Shown here piece after piece: positions 48,857 to 61,014 of a stretch of DNA of 64,000 bases. Source of the DNA: Pilaira anomala (Eukaryota; Mucoromycota; Mucoromycetes; Mucorales; Mucoraceae); assembly GCA_025716855.1 (NCBI GenBank), contig JAIXMQ010000003.1, positions 186,001 to 250,000 of the forward strand, given 5' to 3'. The translations under genes and the position numbers were made by a program. Below the pieces are notes generated by a model, which saw nothing but the letters and a program-made list of their open reading frames with translations, made no database searches and had not been told where the DNA came from. The stretch's first letter is position 1, and the number at the start of each line of letters is the position of its first letter.

Positions 48857-50914
48857 ATGAAATACTTGTCAATTATTACCTCTATCGCACTCGTTTCCCA
48901 GTTCGTTTTGGCCCAGGAAGGCTCTACAGCACATGTCAGCACTACTGCCGGTCCTGCTACTTATTCTTGTGACCCAAATACATGTAAAATCGAAAACAAC
49001 TGTCGTTGTGCTTCTATGGATCCTCCTGGAGGATTATCTCCTGCTGATATACCTCAGGTAAAGAGAAAAAAATATTAAAAGAATAAGAAAGAACAGCCAA
49101 CTTAATTAAGCTTTTCTTTATTTTTTGATAGTTTGTTACTGTAACGTATGACGACTCAATTCAAAGCAACTTGATGAAAACTGCACTCAGTATGGTAGAT
49201 GTAACGTATGTACAGATTATCCAATTACTATTTTTAGGTTTTATGCTAACCTAAAATTTATAATTCGATTACAGCAACCCTAATGGTTGTCCTGGTCACG
49301 GTACCTGGTAAAAGAGAGTTTAAACTATATTTAAATTACCATTTAAGGATGAATTACCAAAAATACTTATATGCTCTTTCATATAATAGGTTTGTCTCAA
49401 TGGAATATACTGATTTCTCATTGGTTCAACAATGGTATGCTGCTGGTAATGAAGTCGCAGAGTAAGAAAAACTAAAGTAACTATCTCTTCATTTAAAATA
49501 ATTTCTAATTATCATTTTTGTGTTACAGTCATACCTTTTCTCATGTTGGTTCACCTTCTGCAGTAGAAATTTCAAGTGCGAGAGAAATGTTAAATGCTTA
49601 TGGTGGTATTCCAGTCAGTAAAATTCAAGGTTTCCGTGCTCCCTTTTTAAATTATACCAAAGAGACTTTAGGTCATGTTGGTGAACAACAATTTGTTTAT
49701 GATTCAAGTGCTAGTGCTGACACTGCAGATATTTATTGGCCATATACTCTTGATAATGGTATGGCAAATGATTGTTGGACTGGTATTTGTGATCCGGGTC
49801 AAGTCAAAATACCTGGTCTTTGGGAAATTCCAATGTATTCTGTTCATAATAATGCCAATGTTCCTCAATTGATGGATGTTTACTTGGCTGGTACTGCAGA
49901 AGAAACTACCCAATGTAAGTTAAGACTTTTATAATCCTTTATCATTATTTTGTTTTCACTAATGCGTTAAATATATATATATATATATACATATTTATAT
50001 AGGGAGTAAAGCTGAATTTGATAAGCACTATAATGGTAAACGTCAACCATTTGGTATTTATGTACATCCAAGTAAGTTATTGTTTATTTATTTGTTACTG
50101 CTGTCTCTTTTACTGTGCTAATATAATTATTATCAGCCCAACTAACTCTTACCGATGAGACCAAAGTGAAACTCGAGGCACTTCTTAAATTTATCAAGGA
50201 GATTTCTACTAAACCCAATGTCTGGTTTGTTACTAACCAACAATTACTACAATGGGTAAAGAACCCTGTTAAAGCTTCTGAACTTGGAGCTCAAGATTAT
50301 ATGCAATGTAAACAACCTGTTATTGCTAAAGAAATCTGTAACGGCCTTGATGATGATCACAATGGTGTTGTTGATGATGGTTTAGTGAACAGGTAAACTT
50401 TTGTTTTTTTTTAAAAGCAAAAAAAACGAGGTAATTAATTGTATTTAATTTTTTTGTTACAATAGTTGTAACTTTGGTACTACAAGTATGAAGACCTGTT
50501 TCAATTGTCCTGCAACGGCACCTCAATTATCCACTCCAGTACCTGCATCAGCTGTTCAAAGTGGGGCTCCTAATTATCGTTTCCCACTTGGCGATGGTTG
50601 CGAGTAAGTTTTTAGTGTGTGTAAAGGTTGAGTTTATTTTCTTTTATTTAACGCCTCATTTCATTTAATTTATTAGTACTACTTGGTGGGATCCCGTTGG
50701 AAACACTTGTCTTTGTACAACATCTGATTGTCAAGTAAAGAGTATGGCAGTACCCAAATCAAATTCAAGCGATGTTACTGTTGCTGGTGGAAGTACTAGT
50801 AAAGACAACAACAAAGATAGTAATGCAAATGGAGTTTCTTCTAGTCATACAACATCTATTCTTTCGACAGCTTTTGTGGCTGCTTTACTTGCTGGTCTCA
50901 ATCAGCTTTTATAG
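48857..50914 (+). CDS. Chitin deacetylase, GPI-anchored type
   Basis: Exons 48857-49057, 49132-49205, 49275-49307, 49390-49461, 49529-49914, 50003-50071, 50137-50392, 50466-50603, 50677-50914; 488 aa, all in phase. It has an N-terminal signal peptide (MKYLSIITSIALVSQFVLA), a Cys-rich segment (YSCDPNTCKIENNCRCA), then the NodB/polysaccharide-deacetylase fold: FVTVTYDDS (motif 1 Asp pair), NEVADHTFSHVG (metal-binding His residues at about 128 and 132) and FRAPFLNYT. A Ser/Asn-rich linker and a C-terminal hydrophobic stretch (TAFVAALLAGLNQLL) suggest a GPI anchor. Chitin deacetylases convert cell-wall chitin to chitosan, which is abundant in Mucoromycota walls. Mid-protein Asp/Gly motif DDDHNGVVDDG is calcium-loop-like and unusual. 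Confidence 0.9.
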
Positions 50915-51500
50915 ACGTTTTTCATCATCATTTTTTACATCACCATCAAATTATCATCCTCCTCCTAATACAAATAGATAAACACTATAAATATATACTT
51001 ATGTAGCAGCACAATTTTAATAACATTTCTTTTTATTTTAATAAAAAATATAAATAAACCTTTTTCCTTTTCCACGTAATCATCATATGATGTTTGTTGA
51101 TAATTTATGAGTTTAAATGTAAAAAGTGTGCAGCTTTTACTTCTGTCATATAGTTCAAGATAAGAAATGATTAAGGCTAAATGAAAATCCAAGAGTAACT
51201 AGATGTATTAATCTATGTTCGTTGGGACATGGTCCTCCCTGATATCATGCAGGATCGCCAAGAAGAGCAGCTAGTTTGTAAAGAAGGGTTAACTACGCTA
51301 GAAGCCGAGAAGAACTTCAGTAACATAAACATATCAGAAAAGCTTTTTATGTATAAGGATAAATAAAACTTGTTTAATAAATCAAATGAGACCATTCTAA
51401 ACTTATTTTTTCTAAAATTTATGATAAAAGACTTGTAAAGATAATTAAAAATGATATATATGCTTGTGTAATGTGTTTTTTTAAAAAAAACAAGAGTAAA
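50915..51500. other. Intergenic region between convergent genes, with a possible coding relic
   Basis: About 590 bp. Around 51225-51366 the plus strand has an open stretch with protein-like composition (MVLPDIMQDRQEEQLVCKEG then LTTLEAEKNFSNINISEK) and no start or splice context. It may be a relic of a lost gene or transposon. Otherwise only A/T runs. Confidence 0.35.
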
Positions 51501-53846
51501 TTATAAAGAGTTCGCAACCTTTTGTTTGATCTCTAAAATGGTATTTAAAAATTCTGGATTGCTATTAAAAGAAAGAGAAAAAAAATCAGTTAAAATCATG
51601 CAAAGGATCTTTTTTCTAAAAAAAAAAAAAAACTTACTTTCTGTTTTCAGAATTTGCAGATGAAAGGTTAAAAATACCAGCCATCATTTGTTCAGCAACG
51701 GCTTGAGTAACATTAGGTGGGAAATCACGTAAAATATGAAGACATTGAATGATTTCATTCAACATGACATTTTGAGTTGCGGCACAGATACAAAGTCGTA
51801 ATAATCCAACTACTGTACGTTCCACAACCAACACACTTTGTTTTTCTGCGAATCCTAGGATACCAAAAATATATTCAGTTGCATATGGCCTATAAAAAAC
51901 AAAGTTTAACAAAAAAAACATGTTTATAAAAAAAAAAAATGAATAAAACATACCATAATTTATCAATACGATTGGCATTACGCACAGTAATTGTAATCAT
52001 AAGTTCCAAAAATAAAACAGTGGCCGGATCATAAGGGATAGTGACAGTTGCTTTCTTCATCACCTCGGTATCATAACCAACAGATCGAATAGCAGCTAAT
52101 AAGCTTGTCAAAGTATCTGTCTGCAATGAACTTATGTCAGTGAATAATTCTTCTAATTTACAAGCTGCAACACAATCCACAGCACACATTGTACTTTCTA
52201 CTTCTTCCTCTGTAGGATCACGACTATATGATTCATCATTGGAATAAGGTGATAATAAATAAGATGAAAGGGTAGATAAAAGTGAACCATCACGACGATT
52301 TGTTTGCTTTGCAGGTTTAGGACTCTTGGGCTTTAGTGGAATACTTGTTGTACCAGACAAGAAATCTTCCACTTGTAACATGGAACTAGGTAACAGTGAA
52401 TTTAAGAACAAGTTGCGAATAATCTGTAATACTTTGAGCCATCCTTTACGAAGAGAATCACCATGTCTTGTCACAATAGCAAACATGACAACTGCTGCTA
52501 ATTGTCCCTTATAGTTGCGACCAAATCGTACGGCTAATTTACTTACTACGTATTTTTGTCCGGCTACATCTACAATTGGATCAGGTACAGAGGTATTACC
52601 GTCTGTATTCTCGAGTAATCCAGTCATGGTAGCTAAATTGACAATAATACTATCAAATACTTGATGAAGTTCAAAATGTGCGGCCAAAGTAGCACAGTGA
52701 CGGAAACCGGTGATGGCCTTTTGTAATGTATCGTCATCTTGTGCTGTACTAAAGACATAAGAGATAGCAGCGACAACAGGTTTCCAAGATAATTCAAATA
52801 CGGCTTTATCATAAGAGGATGTATTGCATTGAAGGAATTTGCCGCAGTTGGCAGATCTATGTTGTAATTGTTTCCAAGCATAATTAAAACCCATTAAACC
52901 ATCATGTTCTTCAGGCATCAAAATCTCGTCTTGTTGAATATGTTCAAAGATTAATCGTAAATATTCTTTAGGAAAATCGCCATTGTTATTGACACCACGT
53001 ACGTTACGTACATATTGATCCAAAGACATTCTAGCTTGACGTCTAATTTGAGGATTATGTTGATCTGTATTCAGCATGATGACGGAATAAGCTAAAACTT
53101 GAGCTGCATCAATATTATGAATTTCTTCTGGTCCAGATTCAAAATAGGCTTCAGCAAACGTATCGGTGACACGAATAATTTGTTGAGATTCACCAGGTAA
53201 ACGGAAGGTCTCTAATACCATACGTAACGCTTCATCCATACGTTTACCAATAAAATCGAATTGTCGCATATATACCTTGAGTGTATCAAAGTTCTCGGGG
53301 CGACCCAAAAATTCCCCCAGACTCTTTTTATCCAATTGTTGTGTGGATCTTAAAAAGTGTGAAAGACTGACGTCGTAGTTTCCTTCTTTATCGGGAGTAA
53401 TGATACCTTGTTCAATCAAGAACTTGATACCCTTTTTAGGTGATTCGTTGAATAAGCTAGATCCTTTCAAAATAATTCTCTTTCTTGCTTTACGTTCTAA
53501 TAATTCGTCTACACTTGTTAAGTCCTATAGAAATAAAATGTAAAAAAAAAAAAGTCAATAGGTAGTTCAAATCATAACAATAAAAGGAAAATGCCTCCTT
53601 CTTACACATACAACATATTCATCATCAGAGTCCTATAAATTTAAAATTTGTATGTATCTTGTAAGTTGGAATTGTCTAATATATTGGTAAAAGAATCATA
53701 TATTTACCTCATTATTAATACGTTCTACCATTTGACCAATAAACATTAATAATGTATCCAAGCAAAGTACATGTGAGTTCATGATTGAATAGCTTTGATG
53801 ATCTGGGAAAGAGTTCTAATGAATTTATTGTTAGTTCCTTCAGTAA

Positions 53847-53887
<41 letters not shown>

Positions 53888-55986
53888 TTTCTTTTACCTT
53901 GCTTAAGAACTGAATTAATTCTTCAAAAAGGTCACCGCATGTCAAATCACAATCATAATTGTACCACAAATCAACCATGAATGTAGGCATACGAGCAAAC
54001 TGTAACAAGCTTTCCAATAACAATTCACGTACTTCAGCTGTGATAGCCAACTGTTCCGAAGTAGAATAATTTTTACTTTGTCTAGGATAATCTGTTGATT
54101 TGCCCAAAAACATATTGGGAGAAGCACTTCGTACTTCTACAGTACCTACACGAGCTTCGTTATCTATACGCGAAGAGACAAATGTGATCTTTCCCTCGTC
54201 ATCCAAATCCACAGATACGTTACGATTAGCAGCACCTGGGCCAGTAGGAGAGGATAACCTTTCGATCAAGAAAAAGATGAATAACTCTTGTTGTAATTTT
54301 AAGTAAGGCTGTAAAGTATCAAATACAGTTGAAATGACACGCAATGATAATGATAGTAAAGGAGTTGAATCGGTCTTTGCTAATTGAAAGACATGTTTAC
54401 AAAAATTGTCTGTGACTAATGAGCGTAATACTTCAAAACGTGCAATACTTCTTCCTCCTACTTCAAATGCTACATTTAAAATACTGAGTGCCATTAATCG
54501 CATAGAGTCTGTGTGTTTGTGTTCGTGTGGATTTAATAATGAAATTAAGACCCGAAGTAATTCTCGAATTGCTGGTAATCCATAAGATCTTACTGATACT
54601 GGCTCTACTACTATATAAAAATACCAAATTGGTTTCCAAGTTTAAAGATCAAAGTCTTTTATAATGCTTACCAACTGTAGATTCTGCAATGGGTTCTTCA
54701 GCTTGAGAGGATTCGGTCTCAATCTCTTGTGGGGTTTCCTCGATTTCAGTGATAGATGCTTCTGTAGTTTGTAAAACGGGTGAATCTGAAGGCTTTGGTG
54801 TACTCATATGGGGTTCAGTTGTTTCCTCTGTGTTGTCGTTGGGTGTATCAACAAATTGCCATTCGTCTTCTAAACTTTTTAACCTTTCAAAGATGGCAAT
54901 CACCATATTTGTCATGACATGTTCTGCTGATCGTCTCAACATTTCTAAAAACAATAAAAAAAAAAAGCTCAAAACTTCAAGTAAAAATAATAAAAATAGA
55001 AAAAACTTACCACTTAATCTCATTTGACAACACATACTAAGACCAGTTTCCATCATTTCACAAACAGCTTCATCACTTAATACTTGCCCACATTCACTTG
55101 TGATCGCCATTTGAAGTACTTGCAACATGCGAAGTAAGACAAGTTCATCTGAAGCAGCATCTGAAGCTTCAAATTTACAATTGGTGGCGGCTGACGATAT
55201 TTTATTCATAGCGGCAGATACTCTAGGATTATTGACACCTTAATATATATATACAAAAAGTAAATCATCATTGTAAATGCACATAAAATATATATGTTAC
55301 CTATAATGCCATAATGCAAGAATTTTTCTACACTTCCTAATGCAGTACGTGCAATGGGACCTGTTGTATTACCCGATAAAATAACTTCAAGAAATGGATC
55401 TAATAAAGAGACAGCATCCAACTCTCTTACATCTTTTTTTGTTGTCTTGATTTTAGTTTTTATTTATTTTTTCGATTATAAACAATAAGCATACCATTGA
55501 CATTCTCCAAATAAGTTCTTAATTTAGTAAATCCTTCCATCAACGGATTTTCCTGTTAAAGAGGAATAGAGAGATCAGTTTCTGTATTTCTTTTTAATTA
55601 CAACCATGAACAAACCTCTTTTGCGTTTAAATCTTTTGCATGCATTTGTGCACTACGTAAACCCATACTATTACCTAAACCACCCATTCCAAGTCCAGTT
55701 ACGCCCATACCAGACCAACGTGCATTTTTGCGCATAGCACTGGTCACAGCTTTAAGAAGTGATGATTTTAGTTGAAGATAATTATTTTTAGAGTTTCTAT
55801 TATCTATTTACCGATAATTTCTGCGTGTACAAGCTGAGACCAAGTCAATTCAGATTTAATTTTTGTTTGAACCATCTCTGTGCTTCTTCTGGTTAATGTT
55901 CCAGGTCCATCTAAAGGTGAAGCATGTGGCGATCGAGGTCTCTCTGCTGTCATTGCAAACTGTTGAGTAGAATATGAAGAAACCAT
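51501..55986 (-). CDS. GBF1: Sec7-domain ARF guanine-nucleotide exchange factor, GBF1/Gea family
   Basis: Twelve exons (minus strand): 55986-55812, 55749-55616, 55552-55495, 55432-55301, 55238-55011, 54944-54672, 54610-53898, 53815-53708, 53632-53612, 53524-51954, 51889-51638, 51561-51501; 1241 aa, all in phase. Activates ARF GTPases at early Golgi for COPI coat recruitment. N-terminal dimerisation region (TSAMRKNARW), HUS-like region (LCLDTLLMFIGQMVERIN), then the Sec7 domain at about 632-820 with the catalytic Glu in ETFRLPGESQQI (about 726) and motif 2 YSVIMLNTDQHNPQIRRQ. HDS1/HDS2-like helical repeats follow, up to NVTQAVAEQMMAGIFNLSSA. The protein then ends after about 27 more residues, shorter than yeast Gea1/2 (about 1400 aa) and human GBF1. 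One exon is only 21 bases. The start (MVSSYSTQQF) is chosen because it precedes the conserved N-terminal block closely. Confidence 0.93.
53851..53884. repeat. A-run in ARF-GEF intron 7
   Basis: A homopolymer of about 34 A's (T's on the coding strand) in the intron between exons 7 and 8. Confidence 0.85.
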
Positions 55987-56153
55987 TTGTTTCTTATTGT
56001 TTGCAAAAAGAATAAAAAAAAAAAAAAAAAGAAAAAGAAAAAGAAAAGGAAGGGAAAAACAAATATTTTTATTTTTCATTAAGGTGCAAACAAGTGTTCC
56101 TGTTAAAAGCCAGCACATGTATGTAAGATACTTGACCACTGATTTTACTAGGA

Positions 56154-56781
56154 TCATTTATCAACGATTTGGATATTCATTGGAGTATCTGTACTAATGA
56201 TATGAACAGGTCCAGGACGATCATTAAACAAGTCATTTACTTGTTCAAAATAAGTACGAGTAGGCTGATACCACTCTTGATTTAATTCTCTCCAGATATC
56301 ACCTAATAAAACACCGCTGGCTACAATCACACGACACTGTGTTGTTATCATTTGATCCTTACTTTCAACTCTGGCTCGAATTTCTACCTTGATCTTTTCA
56401 GTTAAAAAGTCAGTTTGAACAAGTGATTTAAAGTAACTGAACATGGATTGATCTGGGTCTTTGTACTCTAATAAATCGATTACTAATTCTGTATGCGTAT
56501 TAAATGATACTGGTCTTCCTGTAAGAAACATTGCATTTTCAAGCTGAATATCTCCATGATTTTTAATCCAATCTAAAATTTCAGGTCTTGTACCATAGAA
56601 TACCCAACGATCCGTATTCTCATTACAAGAAACTGTAATCTTGTTTTGTAATTGAGGTGGTGTAATCACTCTACCATCTGTATTAAAACTTTAAACGTCA
56701 GTGAAGAATACTTTATTACTCTTTGGTTTCCCTTCTCTATTTTTTTTTTTTACTAGTTTCATATCCATATGTAAGAACCAT
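56154..56781 (-). CDS. Unidentified 183-aa protein
   Basis: Exons (minus strand) 56781-56754 and 56677-56154; 183 aa. The join is ACT A|AT with a GTAAAA donor and a TACAG acceptor, in phase. The protein is globular and mixed alpha/beta in look: N-terminal MVLTYGYET, then WVFYGTRPEILDWIKNHGDI, LVIDLLEYKDPDQSMFSYFK, VEIRARVESKDQMI, and an end in GPVHIISTDTPMNIQIVDK. No membrane segment, signal peptide or known motif was recognised. It lies 167 bp upstream of the ARF-GEF start in the same orientation, and the intervening DNA is GEF promoter. I do not recognise the family and assign no function. Confidence 0.65.
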
Positions 56782-57945
56782 TATGTTTTCGTTAAATAAA
56801 AGTGAAAAAAAGAAAAATGTATAAAAATTTACTCACGCCATAAAACCCTGTATTTGTGATCTCTTTACTTCACATTATTACACATGAAAGAAAATAGGCT
56901 AGGCTAACCGAAGAGAAAAACTGGTTTAACATAGTTTGAGTTTACTTTATATGATTTCCTAATAATGTGTACTTTGTAAGCATTACAGATAGGTACATAG
57001 TAGTGATGCTATATGTTTCCAGATATGGGGGCCTTATATTTATTTTATTTTAACAAAAAAAGCCTAGCTTCAGAGTACACGAAGGAGAATATTATTCTCA
57101 CTGAAAATTGGATTCCATTAAGTTGTTACAAATTACCAGATAATCATCATTCAGTGAGTCAGAGATCTTGTCAGTAAAATGATATTTGTATCAGTATTCG
57201 TATTGCAGTGGGAATTTCTATTGATATTTGTATCAGAATTAGTATTATTATTATTGCTGTTGGAATTGTTGTCAGTATTAGTATTAACCCTATAGAGCTA
57301 ATTTATCGAAATAAAATAAAAAATAAAGCGTTAATATTCTGGAAGCAGTTTTTTAACTAAAGAGTTTGATACCCCCCGTCCAAGGCTCTCGATCCCCTCA
57401 CAAGTTAAGGATTGCTACTGTCAAGGTTTGTTGCGCAATCATACCTGCGGCTCTTCGATTATACACCAGCACTATTTGTACTCTTTTTTGGAAACCCCAG
57501 GAATGTTTGCGTCCCCCATTTTCACTTCTAAAAAAGATATAGTGGGTCAAATAACTAAACGTACTTGAAACACGGATTTTTACCATAAATTTGCTTTTCG
57601 CCTTTCCTACAATATCCAAAAGCTTTTTTGTCTAATATTTCTAAGCAAGTGTGTAATGTATTATGTACATATAAATTCTGTGAAAATAAGAGTAAACTGT
57701 TCATCCACCAGTGATAATCAACCCTCGACCAGCCATCAGCTCGTTACTGCGAACTTAAAAAAAAAATTAGCTAGTTGGAAAACTTGTTATACCAAAAGGA
57801 ACTCTTTATCAATTACGATAACTGGAATCTGCGTATAATAATAAGAAAAAGTGGAATTCAAAAAAAGATCAATAGCTATTTCATGTTTCATTTTGTGTAA
57901 TATTTGAGGGAATATAAAAAAAAATATGTATATATATATATTTAT
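56782..57945. other. Intergenic region with short coding relics
   Basis: About 1.2 kb. Minus-strand frame 57619-57398 (RKHSWGFQKRVQIVLVYNRR...) and plus-strand stretch near 57080-57170 (TKENIILTENWIPLSCYK) look protein-like but lack context. Around 57180-57290 there is a degenerate ATT/AGT-type trinucleotide repeat. A C6 run sits at 57373. No gene is called. Confidence 0.4.
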
Positions 57946-59563
57946 TTATGTAGCAGTAACAATTTTATGAGTAGCAGTCCATTGATAATAATACAATAAA
58001 GCAATAGTAGGTTGACCTACAACACAGAACACGATCCAAAAGATAGTATTACCAAGCGCAGTGCCTTTACCTCTCCATTTTTCTAACGGATGTGTGATAG
58101 CAATCAAAGGAATTTGACCCAACATACCAAAGAAAGCAAATCCAGTGATTGAATGCGTTGGAATACCTACCAAAACTTCATGTAATACAGCCGAGACGAA
58201 AAAGACAATCAATTGACAAGCAGCGGGAGGTACACCACGTTGAACAGCAGGAATATAAACATGTCTTTTAAAGAAGAGATAGACAGGTCGATTCCAAAGA
58301 CGCCAATAAGTAGCCAAGTTACCAGAATTCCACCAAGCTAAATAAAATGTACGATCTCCAAATCTCAACACTTCACTTAAAGCGTTTAAAAAGGCATGAA
58401 ATAAAGCGTAAAACATGAGTAACCAGATAACAACAGCTGTTGTAGATAATTTCAAGACACGTTCAATGATAGTCACATAGTTCTTTTCTTCTAATGCCTT
58501 GATGGAGTTGGCTAAAGTAGGTTTGGCATATTGTTCTGTCAAGACGTACATCATGACAAGACAAGTGACTAATTCACCTACACGTTTCATAAAGAATGTC
58601 TTTCGGAATTCGGCAGAGCGTGGATAAGAGGGTTGATAACATAAGGTTGGGGCAAAGAAAAAGTATAAGAGATTCTTGCCGTTGATATTGTTGGGGTAAG
58701 CTACATCTGCCGTATAAAAATCGTCTGTCTTGCCACTTACAAATGCTTGTCTTAATTCGTTATTGACTAGAGCGTAAGAAGTTAATTTTAAAAAGGCAAT
58801 CAAACAAATCACAATAAGACCGGATCCGACTATAAGAGGTAATACGAGAAGAGAGAAATAAAAGGGGTTAATATATGTATACATTTAGACACACCATTTT
58901 TCTTTTTATATTTACCAACTGGATGATAGATTTGAGTATAAGCAATATAAGAAGGAAATGTCAATAAAAAGATAAGGTGAGAGATATGAGTGATAGTGAC
59001 AACACGTTCGAGAATAGCGAGTTTTTTTAAAAAGTCAGGTTTAGCGTCTTTAGCATGAATTGCTAATTTACTTATTCCGTACTCTATTACCAAAGAAATT
59101 CCTAAACTTAATGGAACACAAAGCCAAGCGAAAAAGAAGAGACCGTAATCTCTATAGGGTATATAACTATGAGGAATTCCAATTAAAAGACCATATTTCA
59201 TCCAATTCTCGATCACTAATCTAATATTACTAGCGCCTAACACGAGCACTATACGTAAAAAAAAAAAAAAAATTAGCTTCACTAATAAAAGATGATAAAT
59301 GTATATACTTTACTTCCTAATCTCAGGAACCCACTATAATTCTCGGGTGGAGCTTCTTTTGATAATACGGATGCTTTTGTGATAGTATGAATAGGTAATG
59401 TATGTGAATAACCTTGATATTGTTTCTTCTTATCTTCCTTTTCTTCCGAGATAGTTGAAACTCTTTTACTAGTTATATGCAAGTCTCTTCGTTGTCTTGA
59501 ATCTGATTGATCATCTTCACTATCTGTAACAACCTTTAAAGGTTTTCTTCTTACGCTTGTCAT
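57946..59563 (-). CDS. DGAT1: Diacylglycerol O-acyltransferase, DGAT1 (MBOAT family)
   Basis: Exons (minus strand) 59563-59314, 59248-58916, 58829-57946; 488 aa, the family length. Makes triacylglycerol from diacylglycerol and acyl-CoA in the ER. An N-terminal hydrophilic ~80 residues precede about nine hydrophobic segments. MBOAT signatures: the acyl-CoA-binding FYLAWWNSGNLATYWRLWNR block (residues about 356-375, corresponding to the FYxDWWN motif), KRHVYIPAVQRGVP, and the active-site His in SAVLHEVLVGIP (about 411). The C-terminal HPLEKWRGKGTALGNTIFW fits DGAT1 better than sterol acyltransferases. A tryptophan/aspartate change in the FYxDWWN motif (FYLAWWN here, Ala in place of Asp) is noted. 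Confidence 0.92.
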
Positions 59564-60027
59564 TTTTTTTTTCTTAATATTATAAAAAAGAAGTAAAGGA
59601 AGAGAAAAGAAAAAAATAGTTTATCTCGTTTTTTATAAAAAAGTTTTTTTATTTGAAACGCCGTGTAAGTTAAAAAGTAAATCACATGTGTTATTGTGAG
59701 AGTAAAGAGTGTAGATACGACAATAACAATACTACTTTTTTGAAACATTTTTGTTGTCATGGTTTTTTTTTTTAAAAAAAAAAAAGGAGTAACATATTCA
59801 AACTCTTTAAAAAAAAAAAGATCGATTTTACCTTTAAAATAATGCGTATTATATGAAATTTAATCAATAAAAGATCAAGCATTTTTCACATGTTGCATTT
59901 TGTTTTTAAAAAAAAAAAAAATGCACGTGTAAAAACCATAGAAACCAAAAAAAAAAATTAAATAGAGCAAAAATTAATACCCCGGCACCGTTGCCCTTTC
60001 GTCTTTTAATAAATAACAAGAAAAATC
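59564..60027. promoter_or_regulatory. Upstream region between divergent DGAT1 and SDHAF4
   Basis: 464 bp between two start codons in opposite directions, so both promoters lie here. It contains several A/T runs (59762-59784, 59908-59921) and a GC-rich CCCCGGCACCG element at 59980-59990 about 40 bp before SDHAF4. No known factor site was assigned. Confidence 0.55.
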
Positions 60028-60312
60028 ATGCTTAAACAAATCACACGTCGTACATACACATCTTTAAATAGAGCAGGACCTTTACCATTGGGAGATAAAG
60101 CCAAACAAAAAGAAATGCTTGACTTAATTCGAAAGAAGCAAGTTAGTAACGCTAGTAGTAACGGTACTGATTTACATGAAGATGCCATCAAGAAACCTAA
60201 ACCTGAATTTGAAGGTGATGTCAACCCAAAGACAGGAGAAGTCAATGGACCTAAAAATGAACCTGTCAAACATAATGACTGGAGTTATGGTGGAAGAGTA
60301 ACAGATTTTTAA
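60028..60312 (+). CDS. SDHAF4: Succinate dehydrogenase assembly factor 4 (SDHAF4/Sdh8)
   Basis: Intronless, 94 aa, the normal size. SDHAF4 binds flavinated Sdh1 in the mitochondrial matrix and promotes assembly of complex II. The family signature sits at the C terminus: EFEGDVNPKTGEVNGPKNEP followed by VKHNDWSYGGRVTDF, with the closing GRVTDF typical of DUF1674 proteins. The N terminus (MLKQITRRTYTSLNRAGPLP) is Arg-rich without acidic residues and fits a mitochondrial presequence. Its stop is 40 bp from the stop of the convergent SPO7 gene. Confidence 0.95.
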   Translation: MLKQITRRTYTSLNRAGPLPLGDKAKQKEMLDLIRKKQVSNASSNGTDLHEDAIKKPKPEFEGDVNPKTGEVNGPKNEPVKHNDWSYGGRVTDF

Positions 60313-60351
60313 AAGTGAGAGAGGGTATTATTTTATTATTTTAAATAAAAA

Positions 60352-61014
60352 TTATAAGGATTTCTTTAATTTGGCTTGTCTTGCCTTTTTTCTTTGATGA
60401 TATTGTTTACGATAAGATTCAAACCCTTCTTGGAATTGTTTAGGTATTTTGGTTAAAAAGCTTAAACCACCGCCTTGTCTGTTAAATTCTAAATTAAATG
60501 CTTGTAAAGAATTGTTGCAGTGAGGTACAAATCTATATAACATGAGTTGTTTTATCAAATGATGGATGTGATGGAACTTACTTTTGTGCATAAACAATCT
60601 TTTCAGAGTACATGCCTGATCTGTAAAAAAATACAAGTCCACCTGCCACTGCTAATAATGCAACTGTATTTATCAAGTGGAACATAAAAACCTAAATAGT
60701 TTTTTTTTTTTTTAATAAGATTTGCTTATTCCACTTAGTACTAGTTACCTTGCTTGGGTCGATAAAAACAGCATAAAAGAAATAGGTTAAAATAATGAAT
60801 AGACTAACCAATAAACCTAAAATCCAATTTTAGTCTTTTTAAACAGGGATAACACAACTATTTGTTTTTTTTTTTTACTCTCATATTTTCTTTTTCTTTT
60901 TAAAAGTCGAGTCATATTTCCACGTAACCGTTCTTCGAAAATAACAAGATCTCGATAGGTAGCTTGGTTATTTTGACTTGTTTGTTGTCGACTTGAAATA
61001 CCATCTTGACTCAT
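60352..61014 (-). CDS. SPO7: Spo7/CNEP1R1-like regulatory subunit of the Nem1 phosphatase
   Basis: Exons (minus strand) 61014-60879, 60816-60749, 60691-60582, 60532-60352; 164 aa, all in phase. Spo7 binds the phosphatase Nem1; the complex dephosphorylates the phosphatidate phosphatase Pah1 and so controls the balance of phospholipids and triacylglycerol. Seen: N-terminal TYRDLVIFEERLRGNMTRL, two membrane segments (LLVSLFIILTYFFYAVFIDP and LINTVALLAVAGGLVFFY), then the conserved FVPHCNNSLQAFNLEFN and a basic tail. The second junction (GAG A|GT) uses the acceptor TTTTAG near 60817, which keeps the frame; the AG just upstream would give a stop. It lies in the same cluster as DGAT1, which consumes the product of this pathway. 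Confidence 0.93.

Noticed and set aside
56797..57619. Possible transposon fragment upstream of DGAT1
   Set aside because: Two short protein-like stretches on opposite strands, but no recognised motif or repeat ends.
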